From NCBI RefSeq assembly GCF_009649685.1, contig NZ_WJPK01000002.1, positions 226,202 through 290,201 on the forward strand: 64,000 bases of DNA. Direction: 5' to 3'. Below, piece after piece: positions 26,160-34,900 of the stretch (position 1 is its first letter; the number at the start of each line of letters is the position of its first letter). Below the pieces are notes generated by a model. That model did not search any database. It saw only the letters and a program-made list of their open reading frames with translations, and was not told where the DNA came from. The stretch is from Flavobacteriaceae bacterium EG-1. GTDB lineage: Bacteria; Bacteroidota; Bacteroidia; Flavobacteriales; Flavobacteriaceae. A program made the translations under genes and the position numbers.

Positions 26160-27089
26160 TCAACCAAATTTCTGACGCTCAATCATAAATGTGTTAATCA
26201 CTTTTGAAAAACCATCTGCAACATCTATACTGACATATTTTATTCGATATTGGGCACATTTTAGTTTTAAAGCTTCAAAATAAGATTGAACTTCTTTTTC
26301 ATAAGACTCTTTTACTGTATCGGCATACAAATCGATTTTCTCACCTGTTTCTACATCAACAAATCGTTTGGGTGTATTCTCAAAATTGAAATGCAATTCT
26401 TTTTCACTATCTAATAAATGAAATAAGACCACCTCGTGCTTGTTATACTTTAAATGCTGTAACGCACTAAACATTTTATCATTTTCAACACTGGTTTGAA
26501 ACATATCTGTGAACAAAAACACTAAACTTCTGCGCTTAATATTTTCCGCTATTAAATGAAGATTTTCGTATGTCGCTGTGTGTTTGTCGGGAGTTTTTTC
26601 CTTAACAATTTCGCTTAACTTAGCTAATAACATTTGATGGTGACGCTCACTACCCTTTTCAGGTGCATAATAACTATAGTTATCTGCATATACACTTAAA
26701 CCTACAGCATCTCGTTGTCTTTTAAGAACATTCATTAAAGCCGCTATCGAAAGAACACCAAAACCTATTTTATTTAAATTAGCTATATCTAAATTAGCAA
26801 CTTCAGGATAATGCATCGACGCCGAATTATCTAATATCATGTGACACCTTAGGTTAGTCTCCTCTTCATAACGTTTTGTATAAAGTTTATCCGTTTTTGC
26901 AAATAACTTCCAATCAATATGCTTCGTACTCTCTCCTGGGTTATAAATTTTATGTTCAGCAAATTCTGCTGAAAAGCCATGAAACGGACTCTTATGTATT
27001 CCACTAATAAAACCTTCAACCACTTGATTAGCTAAAAGCTCTAAATTTTGGAATAATACTGCTTTATTTAATTCTGATTGCAGATTCAT
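26160..27089 (-). CDS. DUF58 domain protein (vWA-like)
   Basis: The 309-residue cytosolic protein has the DUF58 signature: GFSAEFAEHKIYNPGEST, then HIDWKLFAKTDKLYTKRYEE, followed by a von Willebrand A-like core with the metal-site motif DNSASM. DUF58 proteins usually accompany MoxR-type AAA ATPases in chaperone-like systems; no MoxR gene is in the window. It lies downstream of trxA on the same strand, but a strong terminator at 27130-27165 separates the two, so it probably has its own promoter or relies on read-through. No signal peptide or membrane segment is visible. Confidence 0.85.
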   Translation of the reverse strand: MNLQSELNKAVLFQNLELLANQVVEGFISGIHKSPFHGFSAEFAEHKIYNPGESTKHIDWKLFAKTDKLYTKRYEEETNLRCHMILDNSASMHYPEVANLDIANLNKIGFGVLSIAALMNVLKRQRDAVGLSVYADNYSYYAPEKGSERHHQMLLAKLSEIVKEKTPDKHTATYENLHLIAENIKRRSLVFLFTDMFQTSVENDKMFSALQHLKYNKHEVVLFHLLDSEKELHFNFENTPKRFVDVETGEKIDLYADTVKESYEKEVQSYFEALKLKCAQYRIKYVSIDVADGFSKVINTFMIERQKFG

Positions 27090-27129
27090 ATTTCGAAGAT
27101 ACTAAAGACCAGATTAAGGTATAAAATAA

Positions 27130-27165
27130 AAAAGGTTCAACCATGACTAGTCATAATTGAACCTT
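27130..27165 (-). terminator. Intrinsic terminator of trxA
   Basis: On the minus strand AAGGTTCAA and TTGAACCTT (27157-27165 and 27132-27140) form a 9-base stem, and the inner ATGACTAGTCAT is itself a perfect palindrome that lengthens it. A run rich in T follows, giving a textbook terminator 27 bases after the trxA stop. Confidence 0.85.
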
Positions 27166-27191
27166 CTTGAATTAAAATTAAATTTTAATTC

Positions 27192-27509
27192 TTACAATGC
27201 AGCGTCGATTGCATCTGCATAAACTTGTTTCGGAGAAACACCTACTTGTCTAGTTACAATTTCACCATTTTTAAATACCAATACAGTAGGAATATTACGC
27301 ACACCATATTTACCAGCAAATTCTTGATTTGCATCAACATCTACTTTACCAACTACGGCTTTTCCATCGTATTCCGTACTTAATTCTTCTATTACAGGAC
27401 CTACCATTCTACAAGGTCCACACCACGCTGCCCAAAAATCAACAACTACAGGTTTATCACTTTTTAACACTACTTCCTCAAAAGTAGCATCTGTTATTTC
27501 TAATGCCAT
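27192..27509 (-). CDS. trxA: Thioredoxin
   Basis: This 105-residue protein is a full-length thioredoxin: [15 protein letters not shown] carries the redox-active Cys pair WCGPC, and [14 protein letters not shown] contains the cis-proline loop. It reduces protein disulfides in the cytoplasm with thioredoxin reductase. It follows dnaE on the same strand but has its own likely promoter at 27532-27539 and its own terminator, so it can be transcribed alone. Confidence 0.97.
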   Translation of the reverse strand: MALEITDATFEEVVLKSDKPVVVDFWAAWCGPCRMVGPVIEELSTEYDGKAVVGKVDVDANQEFAGKYGVRNIPTVLVFKNGEIVTRQVGVSPKQVYADAIDAAL

Positions 27510-27531
27510 TTGATTTATTTTTTTAATTACA

Positions 27532-27539
27532 CAAAGTTA
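27532..27539 (-). promoter_or_regulatory. Promoter -7 element of trxA
   Basis: TAACTTTG on the minus strand is an exact TAnnTTTG match, 23 bases upstream of the trxA ATG. The -33 region is T-rich but has no perfect TTG at ideal spacing. Confidence 0.5.
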
Positions 27540-27648
27540 GTCAATTATTATGCTTAAAACTTACTAACGTCACATTCCTAATATCTATTGCTATATTGAG
27601 CAAATCTATTATTATAATTTATAATTACTCCTTAATAAAATGCCAAAC

Positions 27649-30600
27649 TTAGTTTAATTTATAATGAACATCGGCTTCTTCCAAAACTTCTAGTAGTTCC
27701 GCACTAATATGCACCTTCTGTTTTCTACTAATTAAGTTTACTTTTATTTCTTCGCTCATTTCATAAACTACAAAATTTAAGGCATGATCCCCTTTATGCG
27801 TAGTCATCGTATCTTTTAATGCTCTAATTCTATCTTCTTGTAAATTATCAATATTGAGTTTTATCGTTAATTTTCTTGCATAAGCATCCATAACATCTTG
27901 CAACAACATAAAACTGTTGAATTGTATTCGCGGATCACCCTTTTTACCCGTATCACGATTTACCCATCCATCTTTTACATAAACCTTAATATAAGCGAAA
28001 GAATTTATCATTAAGAAATGTCTAAATTTTAAATATTCTTCACCAAAAATTCGAAATTCAAAAGAATCTGTATAATCTTCTAATGTAAATGCGGCCCATC
28101 CTTTTCCGTTTTTTGAAATGCGATGTTGTACATCTGAAATTACCCCGGCAAATGAAAGCTCTCTACTCACATATTCAGGCAAATTGTGCATACACGAAAC
28201 ATTAGCATTACAAAAAGATTTAATTTCCTTCTTAAAATCATCTAATGGATGACCTGAAATATAAATTCCTACTACTTCCTTTTCTTTACGAAGTTTTTCC
28301 ATAGTTGCCCATTCTTCGCAATGTGGAACTTCTGGCTCTGGAATTTGCACCTCACTAGCTTCACCAAACAAGCTAACTTGTGATGAGTTTGCGTTTTCTT
28401 GAAATTTAGCACCATATTTAACTACCTTTTCTAAAAATGTTATCCCATCACTTTCAGAAAGAAAATATTGCGCTCTGTTTACTCCAAAAGAATCGAATCC
28501 TCCAGCAACAGCAAGGTTTTCAAAAGCTTTTTTGTTTGCAGCCCGTAAATCAATTCGCTTGGTCATATCAAAAACCGATTTATAGGGCCCCTCTTTTTTC
28601 CTATTTTCTACAATGGTATCAACAGCGGACTTACCCACACCTTTAATAGCACCCATTCCAAAACGTACTGCACCTTCTTTATTAACCGCAAACTTGTAAT
28701 ACGATTCATTTACATCCGGCCCTAATACAGTTAACCCCATGCGCTTACATTCTTCCATAAAGAAAGTAACCTGCTTTATGTCATTCATATTATTTGAAAG
28801 CACTGCAGCCATATATTCCGCCGGATAGTGTGCTTTTAAATAGGCAGTCTGATATGCAATATATGCATAACAAGTTGAGTGACTTTTATTAAATGCATAT
28901 GCTGCAAATGCCTCCCAATCTTTCCAAATTTTTTCGAGTACATCTCTTGGATGTCCATTACTTTCTCCACCATCTAGAAACTGCGGTTTTAATTTCTGGA
29001 GTAAAGCAAATATCTTTTTACCCATTGCTTTACGCAAGACATCTGCATCACCTTTGGAGAAACCTGCAAGTTTCTGTGAAAGCAGCATTACCTGCTCCTG
29101 GTATACGGTAATACCATAGGTCTCCTTTAAGTACTCTTCCATATCTGGCAAATCGTACTTAATTTCAGCTATTCCATTTTTACGTTGTATAAATGTTGGA
29201 ATATACTCCATTGGCCCTGGCCGGTACAAGGCATTCATAGCTATTAGATCATCAAAAACAGAAGGTTTTAAATCCTTCATATGTTTTTGCATTCCTGGAG
29301 ATTCATATTGAAAAATACCCACTGTGTCTCCTTTCTGAAAAAGCTCAAAAGTTTTTTCATCATCTAAAGGAAAATCATCTGGAACCAAATCAATTCCATG
29401 TTTTGCCTTTACAATCTTTACGGTGTCCTTTATTAATGTTAGGGTTTTTAATCCCAGGAAATCCATCTTTAACAATCCCGCACTTTCAACTACCGAGTTA
29501 TCAAACTGGGTAACATATAAATCTGAATCTTTAGCCGTTGCAACTGGCACGAAGTTCGTAATATCATCAGGTGTAATAATAACTCCACAAGCATGAATTC
29601 CAGTATTACGTACTGACCCTTCTAACATACGGGCCATATTTACGGTTTGAGCCTCTAAATCACTTCCTTCAGAAATATTTAATAGCTCATTTACTTTTTC
29701 TAAGTCATCGGCTCGAAATTTCTTTTTTAAATCTGCTTCAGAAACACCAAAAATCTTACCTAGCTTAGACATGGTAGGAATTAATTTGGCAATTCTATCA
29801 GCATCACTTAATGGCAAATCTAGAACTCTGGCAGTATCTCTAATAGATGACTTTGCTGCCATTGTACCATATGTTATAATTTGAGCTACCTGATTGGCAC
29901 CATATTTATTTATTACATAATCCATTACACGCCCTCTACCTTCATCATCAAAATCTATATCAATATCTGGCATTGATACACGATCAGGATTTAAAAATCG
30001 CTCAAAAAGTAAATCGTATTTTAAAGGATCTATATTGGTAATCGTTAAACAATAAGCCACTACCGACCCAGCTGCAGAACCTCTTCCAGGACCTACAGAA
30101 ACATCCATATTACGTGCTTCACGAATAAAATCTTCTGTAATTAAAAAGTAACCAGGATACCCAGAATTTTTAATAGTATCTAACTCAAAATCAATTCGCT
30201 CTCTAATTTCAGGAGTAATTTCTCCATAACGTTTCTTAGCTCCTTCATAGGTAATATGTCTCAAATAGGCGTTTTCACCTCTATTTCCACCGTCCGCATC
30301 TTCCGCTACTTTAAAATCATCTGGTATATCAAACTTTGGAAGCAAAACATCTCTTGCCAACTCAAATGGCTCTACTTTATCTACTACTTCTTTAACATTA
30401 GAAATCGCTTCAGGCAGGTCTTTAAATAGAGCTTTCATTTCTTCTGAAGACTTGAAATAATACTCTTGATTTGGCAAACCATAACGATAACCTCTACCTC
30501 TCCCAATAGGTGTGGCTTGTTTTTCACCATCTTTTACACACAACAGAATATCATGAGCCTCTGCATCTTCTTTAGCACAATAATAGGTGTTATTAGTTGC

Positions 30601-32028
30601 AACTAATTTTACTTTATGTTTTTTTGCCAAGGGCACTAATACTTGATTCACCCGGTCCTCATCCTCTTGACCATGACGCATTATTTCTACGTACAAATCA
30701 TCCCCAAATTCTTGCTTCCACCACAGTAGGGCTTCTTCTGCTTGATTTTCTCCAACGTTTAAAATTTTACCAGGCACCTCACCATACAAGTTACCGGTAA
30801 GTACAATAATATCTTCTTTGTATTGTTGAATTATTTTTCGATCTATACGAGGCACATAATAAAAGCCATCGGTATAAGCAATAGATGACATCTTGCACAA
30901 ATTCTGATAACCATTCTTATTCTTAGCCATCATTACTATTTGATAGCCGTAATCCTTCACATTTTTATTCAAATGATTGTCACAAACAAAAAACTCGCAA
31001 CCTATTATAGGTTTTATTGTTTTTCCATTTGCAGGTTCACCATGATTCTCAGCAATTTTGTTTTTCTCAGCTACAGTTTTATTATGTGCTTTTACTTCTT
31101 TTACGAAGTGAAAAGCACCCATCATATTTGCATGATCTGTTAAGGCTACAGCAGGCATTTCGTTTTCTGCAGCAGACTTTACCAAGCTCTTTATATTAAT
31201 AGTACTCTGTAGAACTGAAAATTGAGAATGGTTATGCAAATGAGAAAAAGGTACCTCAGCTAAATTTTCTAGATTTTCTTCAATTTCTTGCGATGAAATA
31301 CCTACAGTTGCTTCATTCCATAGTGCATCAGCTATTTTTTTTGATGCCTTTTTTAAATTAATGTGTTTTAATCCAATTAACTCTATTTCTTTGGGATTGG
31401 CCTCATTAAAATTTTTAAAATAATCAGACTGAACATCTAGTTGCTCTTTTGTAAATTGTTGTTTACGAATGAGCTCTAAAAAACAACGTGATGTTGCCTC
31501 AACATCTGCCGTGGCATTATGTGCTTCTGAAAATGGTTCTCCGAATAGAAATTCATGTAATTCAGTAAGTGTTGGTAATTTAAATTTACCTCCTCTACCA
31601 CCTGGAATTTGACAGAGTTGAGCTGTATGTTCTGTACAAGTATCTAATACTGGCAGTTCTTGTAATGGATTATCAACACCTAAACGATGAAATTCAGCAC
31701 CCATAATATTCAAATCAAAGCCTACATTTTGCCCTACAATAAATTTAGTTTGCGACATTGCAGCATTAAATTTTTCTAAAACTTCGGACAAAGAAATACC
31801 ATCTTTCTGAGCCAATGCGGTCGATATACCATGAATTTGCTCGGCATCATAAGGAATATTGAAGCCAACTGGCTTTATTAAGTAATCTTGACTATCTACC
31901 AAATTCCCCATGTCATCGTGCAACTGCCAAGCAATCTGAATACAACGCGGCCAGTTATCAGTATCTGTAATAGGTGCATTCCATCGTTTTGGAAGCCCAG
32001 TTGTTTCAGTATCAAAAATTAGGTACAT
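27649..32028 (-). CDS. dnaE: DNA polymerase III alpha subunit with N-terminal 3'-5' exonuclease domain
   Basis: The 1459-residue replicase has three visible parts. Residues 1-200 are a DnaQ-like exonuclease (FDTETTGLP with Asp6 and Glu8, then GQNVGFDLNIM and HNATADVEAT), giving proofreading in cis. A PHP domain starts near residue 262 (HLHNHSQFSVL). The polymerase core includes VGPGRGSAAGSVVAYCL and the catalytic acidic motif MPDIDIDFDDEGRGR near residue 688. Further on, QVSLF fits the QxxLF sliding-clamp motif, and an OB domain follows (SFAGVISDVQHRISKNGKG). Such fusions are usual in Flavobacteriia. It is the chromosomal replicase, distinct from the dnaE2-type gene at 51.6 kb. Confidence 0.95.
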   Translation of the reverse strand: MYLIFDTETTGLPKRWNAPITDTDNWPRCIQIAWQLHDDMGNLVDSQDYLIKPVGFNIPYDAEQIHGISTALAQKDGISLSEVLEKFNAAMSQTKFIVGQNVGFDLNIMGAEFHRLGVDNPLQELPVLDTCTEHTAQLCQIPGGRGGKFKLPTLTELHEFLFGEPFSEAHNATADVEATSRCFLELIRKQQFTKEQLDVQSDYFKNFNEANPKEIELIGLKHINLKKASKKIADALWNEATVGISSQEIEENLENLAEVPFSHLHNHSQFSVLQSTINIKSLVKSAAENEMPAVALTDHANMMGAFHFVKEVKAHNKTVAEKNKIAENHGEPANGKTIKPIIGCEFFVCDNHLNKNVKDYGYQIVMMAKNKNGYQNLCKMSSIAYTDGFYYVPRIDRKIIQQYKEDIIVLTGNLYGEVPGKILNVGENQAEEALLWWKQEFGDDLYVEIMRHGQEDEDRVNQVLVPLAKKHKVKLVATNNTYYCAKEDAEAHDILLCVKDGEKQATPIGRGRGYRYGLPNQEYYFKSSEEMKALFKDLPEAISNVKEVVDKVEPFELARDVLLPKFDIPDDFKVAEDADGGNRGENAYLRHITYEGAKKRYGEITPEIRERIDFELDTIKNSGYPGYFLITEDFIREARNMDVSVGPGRGSAAGSVVAYCLTITNIDPLKYDLLFERFLNPDRVSMPDIDIDFDDEGRGRVMDYVINKYGANQVAQIITYGTMAAKSSIRDTARVLDLPLSDADRIAKLIPTMSKLGKIFGVSEADLKKKFRADDLEKVNELLNISEGSDLEAQTVNMARMLEGSVRNTGIHACGVIITPDDITNFVPVATAKDSDLYVTQFDNSVVESAGLLKMDFLGLKTLTLIKDTVKIVKAKHGIDLVPDDFPLDDEKTFELFQKGDTVGIFQYESPGMQKHMKDLKPSVFDDLIAMNALYRPGPMEYIPTFIQRKNGIAEIKYDLPDMEEYLKETYGITVYQEQVMLLSQKLAGFSKGDADVLRKAMGKKIFALLQKLKPQFLDGGESNGHPRDVLEKIWKDWEAFAAYAFNKSHSTCYAYIAYQTAYLKAHYPAEYMAAVLSNNMNDIKQVTFFMEECKRMGLTVLGPDVNESYYKFAVNKEGAVRFGMGAIKGVGKSAVDTIVENRKKEGPYKSVFDMTKRIDLRAANKKAFENLAVAGGFDSFGVNRAQYFLSESDGITFLEKVVKYGAKFQENANSSQVSLFGEASEVQIPEPEVPHCEEWATMEKLRKEKEVVGIYISGHPLDDFKKEIKSFCNANVSCMHNLPEYVSRELSFAGVISDVQHRISKNGKGWAAFTLEDYTDSFEFRIFGEEYLKFRHFLMINSFAYIKVYVKDGWVNRDTGKKGDPRIQFNSFMLLQDVMDAYARKLTIKLNIDNLQEDRIRALKDTMTTHKGDHALNFVVYEMSEEIKVNLISRKQKVHISAELLEVLEEADVHYKLN

Positions 32029-32057
32029 AAAGAATATCTATCTATTAGGAAGCCACC

Positions 32058-32070
32058 TGTCCAATGGACA
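32058..32070. repeat. Palindrome TGTCCA-A-TGGACA upstream of dnaE
   Basis: Perfect 6-base arms around one central base lie 30 bases upstream of the dnaE start, inside the expected leader or promoter. A regulator site or a leader hairpin is possible; chance cannot be excluded. Confidence 0.3.
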
Positions 32071-32217
32071 AAAGTGCTAAAAAAAGTGCCTATAAAAATA
32101 CGCAAAAGAGATAGTTATAAAAAAGGTAATTATGAGGAGTTATTAACTTCTTCGATAAATTTACTTTTCGCTCTTTACAAATAATTGGTATATTCATTTT
32201 TTTATAAAATCACTTTA

Positions 32218-33615
32218 ATGAAAAACTTAATTTTTACGTTATTAATTACTTGCTTTTGTTCCAATTTAAAAAGCCAATCACCAAAACATGAACAACCAAA
32301 TTTCATCATAATTTTCACCGACGACATGGGGTACGGTGACTTAGGGGTTTACGGACATCCTACTATAAAGACACCTAATCTTGATCAAATGGCTTTTGAA
32401 GGTCAAAAATGGACCAATTTTTACGTTGGAGCAAGTGTTTGCACCCCTAGCAGAGCAGCTATTTTAACAGGCAGATTACCTATTAGAAGTGGTATGACTA
32501 GCAAAAAACAACGGGTTCTTTTCCCAGACTCGAAAAACGGATTACCAGCAAGTGAAATAACACTAGCCGAGCAATTAAAGGGAGTAGGCTATAAAACTGC
32601 TGCTATAGGAAAGTGGCATTTAGGACACAAAAAACAATACTTACCAACAAATAACGGTTTTGACTACTACTTTGGAATTCCATATTCAAATGATATGGAT
32701 TTATTACAAGGTGATGAATTCAAAAATTATTGGAACCGATCTTACGACTCTATAGAACCTGCTCATTTCAATGTACCTCTTATAAGAAACACAGCTATTA
32801 TTGAACGACCTGCAAATCAACACACCATAATAAAACGCTATTCAGAAGAAACCATTAATTATATTAAAAAAAATAAAGACTCGCCATTTTTTGTTTATTT
32901 AGCACATAACCTTCCTCATGTTCCTTTATTTGTTTCAAAAGAATTTGAAGGCAAAAGCAAAAGAGGATTATATGGAGATGTTATTGAAGAAATTGATTAT
33001 GGTGTTGGTGAGATTATAAAAACATTAAAAGAAGAAGGATTAGCAGAAAACACTATTGTAGTTTTCACATCTGATAACGGCCCGTGGCTACCATTTAAAT
33101 TAAATGGTGGTAGCGCGGGCTTATTGAGAGCTGGCAAAGGCTCTACTTGGGAAGGTGGAATGCGTGAACCAGCAATATTCTGGGCTCCTGGAAGAATTAA
33201 ACCAGCTGTTATCACTGAAATTGGATCAACTATGGATCTATTTTCAACTTTTAGCAATTTAGCCGGAGCCAAATTACCTCATGACCGGATTTTAGACAGC
33301 CATGATTTAGGTCCTGTTCTATTTCAACAAAAAGAAAGTACGCGAAATAGTATTATTTATTACCGTGGAAATGAAATTTATGCGGTTCGTTTAGGAGATT
33401 TCAAAGCACATTACATTACGCAGGGTGTTTACGGACAATTTGGAAAACGCGAAGAACACAATCCACCTATCTTATACAATTTAAGTCATGATCCAGGAGA
33501 ACAATTCAATATCAACAATCAGCATCCGGATATTTTAAAAGAAATAAACAATCTAGTAGAAGCTCATAAATCTAAATTAGTAGTCGGCAAGGATCAATTA
33601 GCGGAACGAGAATAA
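32218..33615 (+). CDS. Secreted type I sulfatase
   Basis: The ATG at 32218 gives a signal peptide (MKNLIFTLLITCFCSNLKSQ); an in-frame TTG 33 bases upstream is unlikely. The 465-residue enzyme has FTDDMGYGDLG, formylglycine site CTPSR (Cys75), AIGKWHLGH, and SDNGPW with a Lys-rich pocket region further on. It resembles the sulfatase at 37746-39230 more than the two in the polysaccharide locus: both share GIPYSNDM, RGLYGDVI.EID and a SDNGPWL block. It stands alone between dnaE (divergent) and rpsP, which are housekeeping genes, and so looks inserted. Substrate unknown. Confidence 0.88.
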   Translation: MKNLIFTLLITCFCSNLKSQSPKHEQPNFIIIFTDDMGYGDLGVYGHPTIKTPNLDQMAFEGQKWTNFYVGASVCTPSRAAILTGRLPIRSGMTSKKQRVLFPDSKNGLPASEITLAEQLKGVGYKTAAIGKWHLGHKKQYLPTNNGFDYYFGIPYSNDMDLLQGDEFKNYWNRSYDSIEPAHFNVPLIRNTAIIERPANQHTIIKRYSEETINYIKKNKDSPFFVYLAHNLPHVPLFVSKEFEGKSKRGLYGDVIEEIDYGVGEIIKTLKEEGLAENTIVVFTSDNGPWLPFKLNGGSAGLLRAGKGSTWEGGMREPAIFWAPGRIKPAVITEIGSTMDLFSTFSNLAGAKLPHDRILDSHDLGPVLFQQKESTRNSIIYYRGNEIYAVRLGDFKAHYITQGVYGQFGKREEHNPPILYNLSHDPGEQFNINNQHPDILKEINNLVEAHKSKLVVGKDQLAERE

Positions 33616-33689
33616 AACAAACTAAAAATAATCAGACAATTCATTTAAATATAATTTATTAAACATGGTTAGGTTTTAAAGAAATAAAG

Positions 33690-33697
33690 TATATTTG
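33690..33697 (+). promoter_or_regulatory. Promoter -7 element for rpsP-rimM
   Basis: TATATTTG matches TAnnTTTG exactly. Transcription would start near 33704, giving a leader of about 64 bases that contains the hairpin at 33738-33752. Confidence 0.5.
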
Positions 33698-33737
33698 CAG
33701 CCCTTTTACAAGGAAAACGAAAAATGAATTAATAATC

Positions 33738-33752
33738 TGGGTCGGGCACCCA
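33738..33752 (+). promoter_or_regulatory. Leader hairpin upstream of rpsP
   Basis: TGGGT (33738-33742) pairs with ACCCA (33748-33752) around the loop CGGGC. It ends 15 bases before the rpsP ATG and is strikingly GC-rich for this AT-rich region. A ribosomal-protein leader element is possible. Confidence 0.35.
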
Positions 33753-33767
33753 ACAATTTAATGTGAT

Positions 33768-34349
33768 ATGCCAGTAAAAATTAGACTTCAAAGACACGGT
33801 AAAAAAGGAAAACCATTTTATTGGATCGTAGCAGCAGATGCACGCTCTAAAAGAGATGGTAAATATCTTGAAAAATTAGGGACTTATAATCCTAATACAA
33901 ACCCTGCTACAATAGACCTTAGTATTGATAATTCTGTAAAGTGGTTGCAAAATGGTGCTCAACCTACTGATACAGCTAAAGCTATTTTATCATACAAAGG
34001 CGTTATGATGAAAAAACACTTATTAGGAGGTGTTGCGAAAGGTGCTTTTTCAGAGGAGCAAGCTGAAGAAAAATTCAATGCTTGGTTAGAAGAGAAAAGC
34101 AAATTAGTAGGTGCTAAAGTAGATGGTTTAGAAAAAGCTAAAGACCAGGCCAAAGCTGAAGCTTTAAAAGCTGAAAAAGAAGTTAATGAAAAACGTGCAG
34201 CCGCCGCTGCCGCTGCTGAATTACCTGAAACTCCTGAAGGAGAAAGTGCAGAAGCAGAAGTTGAAGCAATTGCGGAAGCTCCAGAAGTTGCCGAAGAACC
34301 AGCAGCAGAAGCTCCTGCAACTGAAGAAACTCCTAAAGAAGATAAGTAA
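33768..34349 (+). CDS. rpsP: 30S ribosomal protein S16 with long acidic tail
   Basis: The first 80 residues are canonical S16 ([41 protein letters not shown]). The protein then continues to 193 residues, far beyond the 80-90 of most bacterial S16. The extension has a helical Lys/Glu/Ala section (about 100-150), a run of Ala residues, and a Glu/Ala/Pro-rich acidic tail ending EETPKEDK. Such tails occur in Bacteroidota S16 proteins; their role is not established. rimM follows after 11 bases, the common ribosome-assembly pairing. Confidence 0.97.
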   Translation: MPVKIRLQRHGKKGKPFYWIVAADARSKRDGKYLEKLGTYNPNTNPATIDLSIDNSVKWLQNGAQPTDTAKAILSYKGVMMKKHLLGGVAKGAFSEEQAEEKFNAWLEEKSKLVGAKVDGLEKAKDQAKAEALKAEKEVNEKRAAAAAAAELPETPEGESAEAEVEAIAEAPEVAEEPAAEAPATEETPKEDK

Positions 34350-34360
34350 TTTGCAAAACG

Positions 34361-34900
34361 ATGCGCAAAGAAGATTGTTTCTATCTCGGCAAAATCGTTT
34401 CAAAATACAGTTTTAAGGGCGAGGTTCTTGTTAAATTAGATACCGACGAACCTGAAATATACGAAAACATGGAATCAGTATTTATCCGTCTAAAGACGGA
34501 TAATATGGTTCCATTTTTTATTAAAAAATGTCGACTTCACAAATCGGCTTTACTTAGAATTGATTTTGAGGATATCAAAGACGAGCCGAGTGCAGACCGT
34601 ATTATGGGGTCTAAACTTTACCTACCCTTGTCGCTTTTACCTAAATTAACAGGCAATAAATTTTATTTTCATGAAGTTGTCGGCTACACACTTCAAGACT
34701 CTGTTCACGGCGATATTGGCATTATTACTGGAGTAAATGACAACACATCACAAGCATTATTTGTTGCTATGAAAGGAAACAAAGAATTATTGATTCCTAT
34801 TAGCGATGAAATCGTCACTAAGGTTGATCGCGAGAACAAGTCAATTCATGTAACAACACCGGAAGGTTTAGTTGCACTATATCTTGGTGACACCATATAA
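34361..34900 (+). CDS. rimM: Ribosome maturation factor RimM
   Basis: The 179-residue protein has the RimM N-terminal barrel (YLGKIVSKYSFKGEVLVKLD, GSKLYLPLSLLPKL) and the C-terminal PRC-barrel (FYFHEVVGYTL then GDIGIITGV and LLIPISDEIV). RimM binds S19 and helps maturation of the 30S head. It is co-transcribed with rpsP. Its last 24 bases overlap the 3' end of the convergent cytochrome c lipoprotein gene, an unusually tight junction. Confidence 0.95.
   Translation: MRKEDCFYLGKIVSKYSFKGEVLVKLDTDEPEIYENMESVFIRLKTDNMVPFFIKKCRLHKSALLRIDFEDIKDEPSADRIMGSKLYLPLSLLPKLTGNKFYFHEVVGYTLQDSVHGDIGIITGVNDNTSQALFVAMKGNKELLIPISDEIVTKVDRENKSIHVTTPEGLVALYLGDTI

Noticed and set aside
34186-34416. Open frames on both strands over the rpsP tail and the rimM start
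   Set aside because: They arise from the GAA/GCA-rich codons of the S16 tail; the products are low-complexity and overlap two certain genes.
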